Assembly: GCF_024807145.1 (NCBI RefSeq)
Contig: NZ_JANUCA010000001.1
Coordinates: 558,001 to 622,000 of the forward strand
Length of the DNA: 64,000 nt
DNA from: Microbacterium sp. AK031
GTDB lineage: Bacteria > Actinomycetota > Actinomycetes > Actinomycetales > Microbacteriaceae
Direction of reading: 5' to 3'
Of the stretch, positions 51,238 through 61,513 are shown piece after piece (the stretch's first letter is position 1; every line of letters starts with the position of its first letter). The position numbers were made by a program, and so were the translations under genes. Below the pieces are notes generated by a model. That model made no database searches and was not told the origin of the DNA. It saw only the letters and a program-made list of their open reading frames with translations.

Positions 51238-51998
51238 TGCCGACGGCGCTGATCACCGGTGCGAGCGCCGGCCTCGGTGCGGAGTTCGCCCACCAGCTCG
51301 CGGAGCGCGGCGCGGATCTCGTGCTCGTCGCGCGATCGCAGGGCGCGCTGGACACGCTCGCGGCTGACCTGCGGGAGACCTACGGCGTCGTCGCCGAGGC
51401 ACTCACCGCTGACCTGGTCGTCGAAGATGACGTGAAGCGAGTGGCGGCACGGATCGCCGCACCGGCGCATCCGATCGACCTGCTCGTCAACAACGCCGGT
51501 TTCGGTCTGCCGCTGCACTTCGCCGACAACGACATCGACGAAGAGGTGCGGCATCTGCGTATCCACGTCGAGGCGCCGATGCGGCTCATGCACGCGGCTC
51601 TCGGCACCATGCGCGGCCGGGGCGGGCGCATCATCAACGTCGCCTCGGTGGCGGGATTCATCTCCCGTTCGACCTACTCCGCGTGCAAGCAGTGGCTCAT
51701 CGGCTTCAGCCGCTGGGCCAATGCGGAGTACGCACGCGACGGCGTCACGGTGACCGCAGTCTGCCCCGGATTCACCCACACGACGTTCCACGAGCGGATG
51801 GGCCTGGAACCCGGTCACGAAGGAATCCCCGCGATCGGCTGGCTGCAGGCGAAGGACGTAGTGCGTCAAGGGCTTCGCGACGCCGCGGGCGGCAAGGCCG
51901 TCTCGGTCCCGTCACTGCGCTACAAGCTGGTCGTGGCGTTCACCAAGGTGCTCCCGTCGTCGCTCACAGCACGAGCCGCCAGGCGGGGGCGAGTCTGA
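51237..51998 (+). CDS. Short-chain dehydrogenase/reductase
   Basis: 253-residue classical SDR. The cofactor site is TGASAGLG, then LLVNNAGFG, catalytic Ser in NVASVAG and Tyr/Lys in YSACK. The residues after the second strand (ARS, with Arg) suggest NADP(H). The substrate is unknown; it resembles DltE/YqjQ-type SDRs. Start and folA stop share one base (TGATG), so it is the third gene of a thyA-folA operon, without an obvious link to folate. Confidence 0.9.
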   Translation: MPTALITGASAGLGAEFAHQLAERGADLVLVARSQGALDTLAADLRETYGVVAEALTADLVVEDDVKRVAARIAAPAHPIDLLVNNAGFGLPLHFADNDIDEEVRHLRIHVEAPMRLMHAALGTMRGRGGRIINVASVAGFISRSTYSACKQWLIGFSRWANAEYARDGVTVTAVCPGFTHTTFHERMGLEPGHEGIPAIGWLQAKDVVRQGLRDAAGGKAVSVPSLRYKLVVAFTKVLPSSLTARAARRGRV

Positions 51999-52061
51999 GA
52001 AATCCGGCGGAACCGAGCGGATTCCGCTGAGAGGACGGCGATGCGTGCAAGCGCGAACCGA

Positions 52062-52067
52062 TACGCT
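52062..52067 (+). promoter_or_regulatory. -10 box of dapA, leaderless type
   Basis: TACGCT ends 6 bases before the dapA ATG. Confidence 0.5.
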
Positions 52068-52073
52068 TGAACA

Positions 52074-53051
52074 ATGACGCACTCGGGCAATCCTTTCGGA
52101 CAGGTTCTCGTCGCGCTCGTCACTCCGATGACGGCCGACGGCGAAGTCGACTGGCCCGCCGTCGAGAAGCACATGGATGACGTCATCACCGCAGGTGCGG
52201 ATGGCATCGTCGTGACGGGAACGACCGGCGAGACCTCGACCCTCACCGACCCTGAGAAGCTCAAGCTCGTGGAAGTCGGCAAGTCTGTGGCTGCCGGCCG
52301 GGCCAAGATCATCACGGGTGGCGGCTCGAACGAGACGGCGCACGCGATCGAGCTCTACAAGGCCAGCGAGAAGGCCGGCGCCGACGGCATCATGATCGTC
52401 ACGCCGTACTACAACAAGCCGACCCAGGCCGGCATTCTCACGCACTTCCGCCTCGTCGCGGACGCCACCGACCTGCCGGTGATCCTGTACGACATCCCCG
52501 GTCGCACAGGTGTGCCGATCAAGTACGAGACGATTCTGCGCCTCTCGAAGCACCCCAACATCCTCGCCGTCAAAGACGCCAAGGGCGACTTCAGCGAGGT
52601 CAGCCGCGTGCTGAACCAGACCGACCTGATGTACTTCTCCGGCGACGACGCGAACGCGCTGCCTCACCTCGCGATCGGGGCGACCGGCCTCATCGGAGTG
52701 ACGGCGAACATCACGGCGACCCCGTACCGCACCATCGTGGATGCGGTGAACAGGGGAGACCTCGCAGCCGCGACAGCGGAGCACAAGCGACTCGAGCCGC
52801 TCGTGCGCGCCACGATGACCCATGTTCCCGGCACCGTGTCAGCGAAGTACATCCTGCACGGTCTCGGCCGCATCTCCAGCCCCCGCGTCCGCCTGCCCCT
52901 GGTGGGGCCGGAGGAGTGGGAAGCCGCGCTCATCGAAGACGAGCTCTCACTCGTCACGGATGTTCCCGGTGCCGATTTCTCGAACTTCCGCCCCGACCGC
53001 AACGCGGCCGCCGGCGGCGCGCTGCCGAAGGTGCATGGCACGACGCGCTGA
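52074..53051 (+). CDS. dapA: 4-hydroxy-tetrahydrodipicolinate synthase
   Basis: 325-residue DapA, condensing pyruvate with aspartate semialdehyde, the first step of the diaminopimelate branch. Signature motifs: GIVVTGTTGETSTLTDPEK, MIVTPYYNKPTQAGI with the catalytic Tyr, LYDIPGRTGVPI, and the Schiff-base Lys in AVKDAKGD. It precedes rnj, a frequent actinobacterial arrangement. The leader is absent or minimal. Confidence 0.96.
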   Translation: MTHSGNPFGQVLVALVTPMTADGEVDWPAVEKHMDDVITAGADGIVVTGTTGETSTLTDPEKLKLVEVGKSVAAGRAKIITGGGSNETAHAIELYKASEKAGADGIMIVTPYYNKPTQAGILTHFRLVADATDLPVILYDIPGRTGVPIKYETILRLSKHPNILAVKDAKGDFSEVSRVLNQTDLMYFSGDDANALPHLAIGATGLIGVTANITATPYRTIVDAVNRGDLAAATAEHKRLEPLVRATMTHVPGTVSAKYILHGLGRISSPRVRLPLVGPEEWEAALIEDELSLVTDVPGADFSNFRPDRNAAAGGALPKVHGTTR

Positions 53052-53119
53052 GACGACGGGCGCGCCGCGCGCCCATAAGCATGAACGGGCACGAGGAGTG
53101 TCCGACTGAGGAGACATAA

Positions 53120-54796
53120 ATGTCCATTCCCATCTCCGCCCCTGAGCCCCTCGCCGAAGGCGCTCTCCGTGTGATCCCGCTGGGCGGGCTCGGTGAGATC
53201 GGTCGTAACATGACGACCTTCGAGTACGACGGCAAGATCCTGATCGTCGACTGCGGTGTGCTGTTCCCCGAAGAGCACCAGCCGGGTGTCGACCTGATCC
53301 TTCCGGATTTCGAGCCCATCAAGGATCGACTCGACGACATCGTCGGAGTCATGCTCACGCATGGTCACGAGGATCACATCGGCGCCGTGCCTTACCTGCT
53401 GCGCCTGAAGAGCGACATCCCCCTGATCGGGTCCGGCCTCACACTCGCGCTGGTCGAGGCAAAGCTCAAGGAGCACCGCATCCGTCCCTTCACCCTCACC
53501 GTGAAGGAAGGCCAGCAGGAGAAGGTCGGGCCATTCGACCTCGAGTTCGTCGCGGTCAACCACTCCATTCCCGACGCCCTGGCGGTCGCGATCCGCACGC
53601 CGGCGGGAATGGTGCTGGCGACCGGCGACTTCAAGATGGATCAGCTGCCGCTCGACGGCCGCATCACCGACCTCCGTGCGTTCTCGCGACTGGGCGAGGA
53701 GGGCGTGGATCTGTTCCTCGTCGACTCCACGAACGCCGACGTGCCCGGGTTCACCCCGACTGAGCGCTCGATCGGTCCTGTGCTCGATCAGGTGATCGCG
53801 AAGGCGCCGCGTCGTGTGATCGTCGCCAGCTTCTCCAGCCACGTGCATCGCGTTCAGCAGGTGCTGGATGCCGCGCACGCCAATGGACGTCGCGTCGCGC
53901 TGCTGGGTCGCAGCATGGTCCGCAACATGACCATCGCCGCCGATCTCGGCTACCTCAAGGTGCCGGAGAACGTGCTGATCGACTACAAGAAGGCCCGCGA
54001 TCTGCCCGACGAGAAGATCGTCTACATGTCGACCGGGTCTCAGGGTGAGCCGATGGCGGTGCTCAGTCGCATGGCCAACCTCGACCACGCGATCGAGGTC
54101 GGCGAGGGCGATACGGTCATCCTCGCGTCGAGCCTGATCCCCGGCAACGAGAACGCGGTGTACCGCGTGATCGACGGCCTCACCAAGCTCGGCGCCAATG
54201 TCGTGCACAAGGCCAACGCCAAGGTGCACGTCTCCGGTCACGCGGCCGCTGGAGAGCTGATCTACTGCTACAACATCCTGCGGCCGAAGAACGTGCTGCC
54301 CGTGCACGGCGAATACCGTCACCTGATGGCGAACGCCAAGCTCGCGCAGGACACCGGCATTCCCGAGGCGAACACCATCCTGGCGTCCAACGGCACGATC
54401 ATCGACCTCAAGGACGGCCAGACCCGCATCGCCGGTCAGCTCGACATCGGGTTCGTCTATGTCGACGGCTCCACAGTGGGAGAGATCACGGACGCCGATC
54501 TCAAGGATCGCCGGATTCTCGGCGAGGAGGGCTTCGTCTCGATCATCATCGTGGTGGATGCCGCGACCGGACGCATCATCACCGGGCCGGAGATCCACGC
54601 GCGAGGAATCGCGGAGGATGACTCCGTGTTCGATGACGTGGTCCCGAAGATCGTGGCGGCGCTCAAGGAGGCCTCAGGCAATGGAGTGCGCGACACTCAC
54701 GCGCTCTCGCAGGTCGTTCGTCGCACGATCGGACGCTGGGTCAATCAGAAGCTGCGCCGCCGTCCCATGATCGTCCCGCTCGTCATCGAGGCGTAG
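53120..54796 (+). CDS. rnj: Ribonuclease J
   Basis: 558-residue RNase J, a metallo-beta-lactamase/beta-CASP RNase with 5'-3' exo- and endonuclease activity. Metal-binding motif HGHEDHIGAVPY, later ATGDFKMD, and the beta-CASP part SFSSHVHRVQQVLDAA, STGSQGEP, and the HVSGHAAAGELI and LPVHGEYRHL motifs. A C-terminal domain follows. GGAGACATAA precedes the ATG, with a 68-base gap after dapA, so the two may be co-transcribed. Confidence 0.97.
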   Translation: MSIPISAPEPLAEGALRVIPLGGLGEIGRNMTTFEYDGKILIVDCGVLFPEEHQPGVDLILPDFEPIKDRLDDIVGVMLTHGHEDHIGAVPYLLRLKSDIPLIGSGLTLALVEAKLKEHRIRPFTLTVKEGQQEKVGPFDLEFVAVNHSIPDALAVAIRTPAGMVLATGDFKMDQLPLDGRITDLRAFSRLGEEGVDLFLVDSTNADVPGFTPTERSIGPVLDQVIAKAPRRVIVASFSSHVHRVQQVLDAAHANGRRVALLGRSMVRNMTIAADLGYLKVPENVLIDYKKARDLPDEKIVYMSTGSQGEPMAVLSRMANLDHAIEVGEGDTVILASSLIPGNENAVYRVIDGLTKLGANVVHKANAKVHVSGHAAAGELIYCYNILRPKNVLPVHGEYRHLMANAKLAQDTGIPEANTILASNGTIIDLKDGQTRIAGQLDIGFVYVDGSTVGEITDADLKDRRILGEEGFVSIIIVVDAATGRIITGPEIHARGIAEDDSVFDDVVPKIVAALKEASGNGVRDTHALSQVVRRTIGRWVNQKLRRRPMIVPLVIEA

Positions 54797-54849
54797 TCTC
54801 AATCGACAGGAAAGCCGCGTCATTACGCGGCGATGTCCGCCCTTCGCCG

Positions 54850-54855
54850 TAGGCT
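54850..54855 (+). promoter_or_regulatory. -10 box of ftsK, leaderless type
   Basis: TAGGCT ends 6 bases before the ftsK ATG. Confidence 0.55.
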
Positions 54856-54861
54856 TTCGAC

Positions 54862-57594
54862 ATGGCCAGGAGCACCACCAAGACCTCGCGCGCGTCTGAT
54901 AAGGCTCCGTCGCGCTCGAGGGCGCAGACGGCCCCCACGAAGAAGCTGCCGGCGACTCCCAAGAAGTACATCGACGAGGTCGAGAAGCCCCCGATCGCCG
55001 TCCGCGCCTGGCTCGGCCTGGCACACGGCGTCGGCGGGCTCTTCCGCGCCTTCGGCCCCGAGACACTCGAGAAGGATCAGCGCCGCGACGGCTTCCCCCT
55101 GTTCCTGGTGCTGCTGGCGTGTCTCGGCGCCGTGACTGAATGGTTCTTCATCGGCAACGAGATCGCGCAGAACATCAGCGCGTACTCGGTGGGGCTGATG
55201 ATCGGTCGGACCGCCTTCCTCATGCCGGTGCTGCTGCTGATCCTCGCGGGCTGGCTGTTCCGCCATCCCTCGTCCGTGCACGACAACGGGCGCATCGGGA
55301 TCGGTTTCGGCCTGTTCGTGCTCGCGATCGCAGGTATCTGCCACCTTGCGGGTGGCCAGCCGGAGCCGAAGGCCGGTATGCCGGCGCTCAGCGCCGCCGG
55401 TGGACTGTTCGGCTGGATGCTGGGGGAGCCGCTCTCGTATCTCACTGACATCGTCGCCTACATCGTGCTGGGAGTGCTGGCGGCGCTCAGCATCCTCATC
55501 ATCACCAAGACGCCGCCGAATCGCATCGGCACCCGGCTGGGAGATCTGTACGCCTGGATGTTCGGCGCTGAACGGGTCGAGAAGCCTGCCGTCGAAGAGA
55601 AGACTACTGATAAGGCGGAGGGATCGTTCGACGAGGACCACGACCCGAACGTCCTTCCCTGGTGGCGGCGCAACAAGACCGGTCGCGAAGAGGACCCGGA
55701 CGAGGGGATCGGCTCGCAGGATCTCACCGAGCTGCTGTCGCCGAGCGAGAACATGCCGGTAGACAACACGGCATACGATCAGGCGGTCATCGTCGCAGAT
55801 CCCACAGATGCTGCTACCGAGATCCTGACCGACGTGCAGAGCGTCATGGAGAAGCTCGGGACGCAAGGCAGCACGGCGTTGCTCGACGATTCCGGCGACA
55901 CGGGGGAGCAGCCTGAACTGCCGGGGCTCTCCGGCTTCGGAACCGACGGGCCTGGCGATCGCGGATTGCAGGCGCCGAGTACGCCGTACTCGTTGCCATC
56001 GCCCGGTGTGCTCAGCGCCGGACCGCCTTCGGTGGCCCGTTCCGAGGCGAACGACAAGATCGTCGAGCAGATCACGAGCGTGCTCTCGCAGTTCAAGATC
56101 GACGCCAAGGTGACCGGATTCTCGCGGGGCCCGACGGTCACGCAGTACGAGGTCGAGGTCGGCCACGGTGTCAAGGTCGAGAAGATCACGCAGCTGAGCA
56201 ACAACATCGCTTATGCGGTGGCCTCGAACGATGTGCGCATCCTGTCGCCGATCCCTGGCAAGAGTGCGATCGGCATCGAGATCCCGAACACCGACCGCGA
56301 GACGGTCGCCCTCGGCGACGTCATCCGCTCGGCGGCGGCGCACAAGAGCACCCACCCGCTCACGGTCGGCGTCGGCAAGGACGTCGGCGGCAACTTCGTC
56401 GTCGCGAACCTTGCGAAGATGCCGCACCTGCTGGTCGCCGGCTCCACAGGCTCCGGTAAATCGAGCTTCGTGAACTCGATGATCACCAGTCTGCTGATGC
56501 GCGCGCGTCCGTCGGACGTGCGCATGGTGCTGATCGACCCGAAGCGCGTGGAGCTCACGAGTTACGCCGGCGTGCCGCACCTGATCACGCCCATCATCAC
56601 CAACCCGAAGAAGGCCGCGGAGGCGCTTCAATGGGTGGTGAAGGAGATGGACATGCGGTACGACGACCTGGCGTCGTTCGGCTTCCGTCACATCGATGAC
56701 TTCAACAAGGCCGTGCGCGCCGGTGAGGTCGTGCTTCCGGTCGGCAGCGAGCGCGTGCTCAAGCCGTATCCCTACCTCTTGGTCGTCGTCGATGAGCTCG
56801 CCGATCTCATGATGGTCGCCCCGCGCGACGTCGAGGACTCGATCGTGCGCATCACGCAGCTCGCCCGCGCCTCCGGCATCCACCTCGTGCTCGCGACGCA
56901 GCGCCCGAGCGTCGACGTCGTCACAGGCCTCATCAAGGCCAACGTGCCCTCACGCCTCGCCTTCGCCGTGACCAGCGTCACCGACAGCCGCGTGATACTC
57001 GACAGCCCCGGCGCCGACAAGCTGATCGGACAGGGCGACGCGCTGTTCTCGCCGATGGGCTCGTCCAAGCCGTTCCGTCTTCAGGGGGCCTGGGTGGAGG
57101 AGAGCGAGATCGATGCGGTGGTCAAGCATGTCACCGCACAGGCTCGCCCCGAGTACCGGGCGGATGTGCAGGAGGCACTCGAGCCGACGAAGAAGAAGGA
57201 AGTCGACGAGGACATCGGAGACGACCTCGAAGTGCTGCTCGCGGCTGCCGAGCTCGTCGTGTCGTCGCAGTTCGGATCGACATCGATGCTGCAGCGCAAG
57301 CTGCGTGTGGGCTTCGCCAAGGCCGGCCGTCTGATGGATCTGCTCGAATCGCGGGAGATCGTCGGCCCCTCCGAAGGCTCGAAGGCTCGTGACGTGCTCG
57401 TGACGGCCGAGCAGCTGCCGGCCGTCATGGCGAAGCTCCGTGGCGATGACCCGCCAGGGACTGCTCCTGCTCCTTCGCCTGCGGCGCCGGCCGCACCGGT
57501 TCATGACCCGATCGAAGACCAGTTCCGTGGGTTGCCTGTGGTCGACGAAGACGACGGCGACGAAGACGCCTGGGGCTTGACGGGGCGCGACTGA
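54862..57594 (+). CDS. ftsK: DNA translocase FtsK/SpoIIIE
   Basis: 910-residue septal DNA translocase that clears chromosome ends during division. A basic N-terminus precedes four helices (residues about 70-225). An acidic linker follows, then the alpha domain ([30 protein letters not shown]). The motor domain has Walker [11 protein letters not shown], Walker [12 protein letters not shown] and [19 protein letters not shown]. The C-terminal gamma winged helix ([29 protein letters not shown]) reads KOPS sequences. It shares one base with pgsA. Confidence 0.97.
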   Translation: MARSTTKTSRASDKAPSRSRAQTAPTKKLPATPKKYIDEVEKPPIAVRAWLGLAHGVGGLFRAFGPETLEKDQRRDGFPLFLVLLACLGAVTEWFFIGNEIAQNISAYSVGLMIGRTAFLMPVLLLILAGWLFRHPSSVHDNGRIGIGFGLFVLAIAGICHLAGGQPEPKAGMPALSAAGGLFGWMLGEPLSYLTDIVAYIVLGVLAALSILIITKTPPNRIGTRLGDLYAWMFGAERVEKPAVEEKTTDKAEGSFDEDHDPNVLPWWRRNKTGREEDPDEGIGSQDLTELLSPSENMPVDNTAYDQAVIVADPTDAATEILTDVQSVMEKLGTQGSTALLDDSGDTGEQPELPGLSGFGTDGPGDRGLQAPSTPYSLPSPGVLSAGPPSVARSEANDKIVEQITSVLSQFKIDAKVTGFSRGPTVTQYEVEVGHGVKVEKITQLSNNIAYAVASNDVRILSPIPGKSAIGIEIPNTDRETVALGDVIRSAAAHKSTHPLTVGVGKDVGGNFVVANLAKMPHLLVAGSTGSGKSSFVNSMITSLLMRARPSDVRMVLIDPKRVELTSYAGVPHLITPIITNPKKAAEALQWVVKEMDMRYDDLASFGFRHIDDFNKAVRAGEVVLPVGSERVLKPYPYLLVVVDELADLMMVAPRDVEDSIVRITQLARASGIHLVLATQRPSVDVVTGLIKANVPSRLAFAVTSVTDSRVILDSPGADKLIGQGDALFSPMGSSKPFRLQGAWVEESEIDAVVKHVTAQARPEYRADVQEALEPTKKKEVDEDIGDDLEVLLAAAELVVSSQFGSTSMLQRKLRVGFAKAGRLMDLLESREIVGPSEGSKARDVLVTAEQLPAVMAKLRGDDPPGTAPAPSPAAPAAPVHDPIEDQFRGLPVVDEDDGDEDAWGLTGRD

Positions 57595-58172
57595 TGGCGA
57601 TTCCTCGGCAGCTGCCGAACGCGATCACGATCGCCCGGATCCCGCTCGCCGTCGTCTTCTTCGTCCTCCTGCTTCTGGGCGGGACGTACGGACTCGGAGA
57701 CCTCGTGATCCGATGGGTCGCCGGTGCGCTGTTCGTCGTGGCGATCTCCACCGATTGGGTGGACGGATATCTGGCGCGCAAGTACGACATCGTCAGCGAC
57801 TTCGGAAAGCTCTGGGATCCGATCGCGGACAAGCTGCTTACCGGTGCAGGCTTCGTCGGACTCGCGATCCTGGCGGAGTGGCCCTGGTGGATCGTCATCG
57901 TCATCCTCGTGCGCGAGTGGGGCATCACGATTCACCGCTTCATCGTCGCCGGCAGCCACATCGTCGCGGCCGCCTGGCTCGGAAAGATCAAGACTGCGGT
58001 GCAGGGCGTGGCGCTCGGCTGGTGGCTGCTCCCGCTGCACCAGTTGATCGGGATGAACTGGTGGATCGGCGTCGGAATCGTGCTGATGTACGTGGCTCTC
58101 GTGCTCACGATCGTCAGCGGAATCGACTACGTGCTCTCGCAGGTGCGCGGAGCGCGCGAGAACAGGTCATGA
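57594..58172 (+). CDS. pgsA: CDP-alcohol phosphatidyltransferase, PgsA-like
   Basis: 192-residue CDP-alcohol phosphatidyltransferase with about five helices, most likely CDP-diacylglycerol:glycerol-3-phosphate 3-phosphatidyltransferase. The catalytic motif is present as DWVDGYLARKYDIVSDFGKLWDPIADK (DGxxAR-x8-GxxxDxxxD). The start overlaps the ftsK stop (TGATG), and its stop overlaps cinA, so the three are one operon, as elsewhere in actinobacteria. Phosphatidylinositol-phosphate synthase is an alternative, but gene order favours PgsA. Confidence 0.93.
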   Translation: MAIPRQLPNAITIARIPLAVVFFVLLLLGGTYGLGDLVIRWVAGALFVVAISTDWVDGYLARKYDIVSDFGKLWDPIADKLLTGAGFVGLAILAEWPWWIVIVILVREWGITIHRFIVAGSHIVAAAWLGKIKTAVQGVALGWWLLPLHQLIGMNWWIGVGIVLMYVALVLTIVSGIDYVLSQVRGARENRS

Positions 58173-58651
58173 CCGGAGCTGCCGAGCTGGTGGCCGCGCT
58201 TACTGCACGCGGATGGTCCTTGGGAGTCGCCGAGTCGCTCACCGGTGGCGCTCTCGCCGCCGAGATCGTCTCGGTGCCCGGAGCATCGGCGACGCTGCTC
58301 GGCGGAGTGGTGGCGTACGCCACACCCGTCAAGGAATCATTGCTCGGAGTGGATGCTGCACTTCTGGACGAGCACGGACCCGTGCATGCGATGGTCGCGG
58401 AGCAGATGGCGAAGGGCGTGCGCACGGCCGTGGCGATCGCAGGTAGGCCTGCGGACGTGGGTCTGGCGACGACGGGCATCGCCGGGCCAGATTCTCCCGA
58501 TGGCCAGCCGGTCGGTACTGTGCACATCGGCGTCGCCACACCGTCGGGAGTCCGAGCGCATGCCTTCATGTTCGCGGGTGATCGGGCATCGATCAGAGCG
58601 CAGGCGGTCGCTGCCGCGATCGAAGCGCTCCTGAAGGCGATGCGGGAATAG
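58169..58651 (+). CDS. cinA: CinA C-terminal-type nicotinamide-nucleotide amidase
   Basis: 160-residue CinA_C domain protein (PncC), which deamidates nicotinamide mononucleotide to nicotinate mononucleotide in NAD recycling. Marks: SLGVAESLTGGALAAEIVSVPGAS, VVAYATPVKESLLGV, ATTGIAGPDSPDGQPVGTVHIGV. The N-terminal MoCF-like half of full CinA is absent. It overlaps pgsA by four bases. The neighbouring recA fits the old competence-linked cinA-recA grouping. Confidence 0.94.
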   Translation: MTGAAELVAALTARGWSLGVAESLTGGALAAEIVSVPGASATLLGGVVAYATPVKESLLGVDAALLDEHGPVHAMVAEQMAKGVRTAVAIAGRPADVGLATTGIAGPDSPDGQPVGTVHIGVATPSGVRAHAFMFAGDRASIRAQAVAAAIEALLKAMRE

Positions 58652-58750
58652 GCTGTGCCGTCAGATGGTTGTCATCTATGTGCCGAAGAAAGATGTGCTC
58701 ACACCGAAAGCACAGCGTGAAACAGTAGTTTTTTCATCAGCGAGTCGGGT

Positions 58751-58756
58751 TAGACT
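58751..58756 (+). promoter_or_regulatory. -10 box of clgR
   Basis: TAGACT (as GGTTAGACT), 51 bases before the ATG. The 156-base gap after cinA also has an A/T-rich block (AGTTTTTTCAT) that would lie near the -35 region. Confidence 0.45.
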
Positions 58757-58807
58757 GGCGATCCATTCGGAGGTGGCTCCGATGAGGGGAATGGCGAGGA
58801 GGTTCCG

Positions 58808-59116
58808 ATGATTCTTGTACGACAGGAAATCGGCGATGTGCTGAGGGACTTCCGCCTGCAGAAGGGGCGTACGCTCCGGCAGGTCGCGGGCAAGGCCTCG
58901 GTGGCACTCGGATATCTCAGCGAGGTGGAGCGCGGCCAGAAAGAAGCGTCCAGCGAGATCCTCGCTTCAGTCGCCGAAGCGCTGGATGTGCCCATCTCGA
59001 TGATCATGCGCGAAGTAGGGGATCGTATCTCGGTGCTCGAGGGCATCCAGGTCTTCCCTGATGTCGTCCCGGACGACCTCGTCGCATCGATCGAGCCCGA
59101 GCTCTCGCTGCACTGA
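58808..59116 (+). CDS. clgR: XRE-family regulator ClgR
   Basis: 102-residue single-domain regulator. The helix-turn-helix is in LRDFRLQKGRTLRQVAGKASVALGYLSEVERGQKEASSEILASVAEALDVP, which matches the ClgR/PopR family that controls clp protease, lon and DNA-repair genes in actinobacteria. Position after pgsA-cinA and before DUF3046-recA supports ClgR. GAGGAGG precedes the ATG by 5 bases. In the family the protein is itself a Clp substrate; no clear degron is visible here. Confidence 0.88.
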   Translation: MILVRQEIGDVLRDFRLQKGRTLRQVAGKASVALGYLSEVERGQKEASSEILASVAEALDVPISMIMREVGDRISVLEGIQVFPDVVPDDLVASIEPELSLH

Positions 59117-59141
59117 TCCGCGGCGTCGGGCAGGTCTTTCA

Positions 59142-59366
59142 ATGCGACGCAGCGAGTTTCTTCGCGCGGTCGATCTCGAGTTCGGCGCACGCGCCTCCAT
59201 GCTGAAGGCGGACCTCGTACTCGACGCGCTGGGTAATCGCACAGCTGACGAGGCCCTCGACGACGGCGTAGCGCCAAGACAGATCTGGCTGGCGCTCTGC
59301 GCGGAGACCGATGTCCCGGCTGAGCGTCGCTATGGCGTCGGCCGTCTGGAGCCACGCGGGCGCTGA
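59142..59366 (+). CDS. DUF3046 protein
   Basis: 74-residue actinobacterial DUF3046 protein of unknown function. The N-terminal pattern MRRSEFLRAVDLEFGARASMLKADLVLDALGNRTADEALDDGV and VPAERRYG near the end match the family. It lies between clgR and recA, its constant neighbourhood. It begins 25 bases after the clgR stop and is probably co-transcribed with it. Confidence 0.85.
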   Translation: MRRSEFLRAVDLEFGARASMLKADLVLDALGNRTADEALDDGVAPRQIWLALCAETDVPAERRYGVGRLEPRGR

Positions 59367-59426
59367 TCTCGGCGTTCCGTTCTCGTTCCTCTGATCGTGC
59401 TCACCCTGCATCCGGTCGGCGTGTCG

Positions 59427-59442
59427 TCGAAGATGTGTTCGA
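59427..59442. promoter_or_regulatory. LexA/SOS box of recA
   Basis: TCGAAGATGTGTTCGA matches the actinobacterial LexA palindrome TCGAAC-N4-GTTCGA at all but one arm position. A TAACGT -10 candidate lies at 59451-59456, so a bound LexA would cover the -35 region. About 180 bases of leader follow before recA, in which I see no gene. Confidence 0.8.
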
Positions 59443-59637
59443 AGTGCGCGTAACGTTCTGCACAAGTGGTTTCGAGGTGATGTCATCCCCAATTCGTGGG
59501 GCCGCCGATGCAATGTCGGAGGCCGCTCGTACGGTGAAGACAGGCCTAAAGCCATACGCCTTGTCGGAGAGTTCGCCCCAGTCGGGGTAGCCGCGACAGC
59601 CTACAGGCGGCACCACGCGAACAATTAGGAGCACGTC

Positions 59638-60692
<1,055 letters not shown>

Positions 60693-60693
<1 letters not shown>

Positions 60694-61481
60694 TGACTGT
60701 CGATGACGGGGGCGAGGCCCGCCTCGCCCCCGTGATTCCCCTTTTCGGCGGAAAAGTCACGCCGGCGTCTGCTCTCCCCACCCCGCAGGGAGCAGAGAAG
60801 GCAGGGCCGAGCGACTCTGAACCCGCTCGCGAGGGCCTCACATCGATCGAACCGGTGGACTCGGATTCCATGGCGGCGGCGAACGACAACGACACGGTTG
60901 CACCCCGGCTGCGCGCGATGCGATCTGCGCATGAACAGGATCGTACAGACGACCAGGAGCCGACGTATGACCCCGATCAGGTCCGCGCCATCGGCGAAGA
61001 GTCTCTTGTTCGCAAGCTGCGGGCGCGGTCGCTGTCAATCTCAGAAGCGCGTCTCGTGTTGCGCGGTCACGATCTCGATCCTTCGCAGATCGACGACGTG
61101 ATCGACGACTTCTGCCGGCGCGGCTACCTCGATGACGTCATCCTCGCTGAACAGCTGGTGATCTCGGGCATCGAGCGCAAGGGGCAGGGACGCGTCGCAC
61201 TGTCGCGCGCTCTGGCACAACGCGGCATCCCGCGAGACGTCGTCGAGATTGCGCTCGGCGATCTGCCGGACGACGACGCCGAGCGCGCCCTGGATTTCGC
61301 CAGGACCAAGGCGCGGTCCATGGCGCGGCTCGACTTCGACACCGCGCTGCGCCGGCTCATGGGCCAACTCGCGCGACGCGGATACGGCGGCTCCGTCGCG
61401 ATGAGCGCGGCGCGGACGGCACTGACTGAGGCGTCCTCGGGAAAGCCGACGAGCGGCGTGCGATTCGTCGACTCGGAGTGA
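60693..61481 (+). CDS. recX: Regulatory protein RecX
   Basis: 262-residue RecX, which caps and modulates RecA filaments. The conserved C-terminal 160 residues hold three helical repeats (RKLRARSLSISEARLVLRGHDL, VIDDFCRRGYLDDVILAEQLV, GRVALSRALAQRGIPRDVVEIAL, FDTALRRLMGQLARRGYGGSVAMSAART). The first 85 residues are a low-complexity extension not seen in short RecX proteins. The start overlaps the recA stop. Confidence 0.93.
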
Positions 61482-61498
61482 CTCGGCTGGATCGCTCG

Positions 61499-61504
61499 TA
61501 GAAT
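61499..61504 (+). promoter_or_regulatory. -10 box of miaB
   Basis: TAGAAT ends 9 bases before the miaB ATG, giving a very short or no leader. Confidence 0.45.
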
Positions 61505-61513
61505 GGGTTCACC

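Noticed and set aside
52664..54598. 644-codon minus-strand open frame opposite dapA and rnj
   Set aside because: It spans two well-supported plus-strand genes and contains no motif.
54823..56883. 686-codon minus-strand open frame opposite ftsK
   Set aside because: Shadow frame; charged low-complexity residues only.
58652..58807. ClgR autoregulatory site upstream of clgR
   Set aside because: CGCT/AGCG half-sites occur but no palindrome with the spacing of the known ClgR motif was found.
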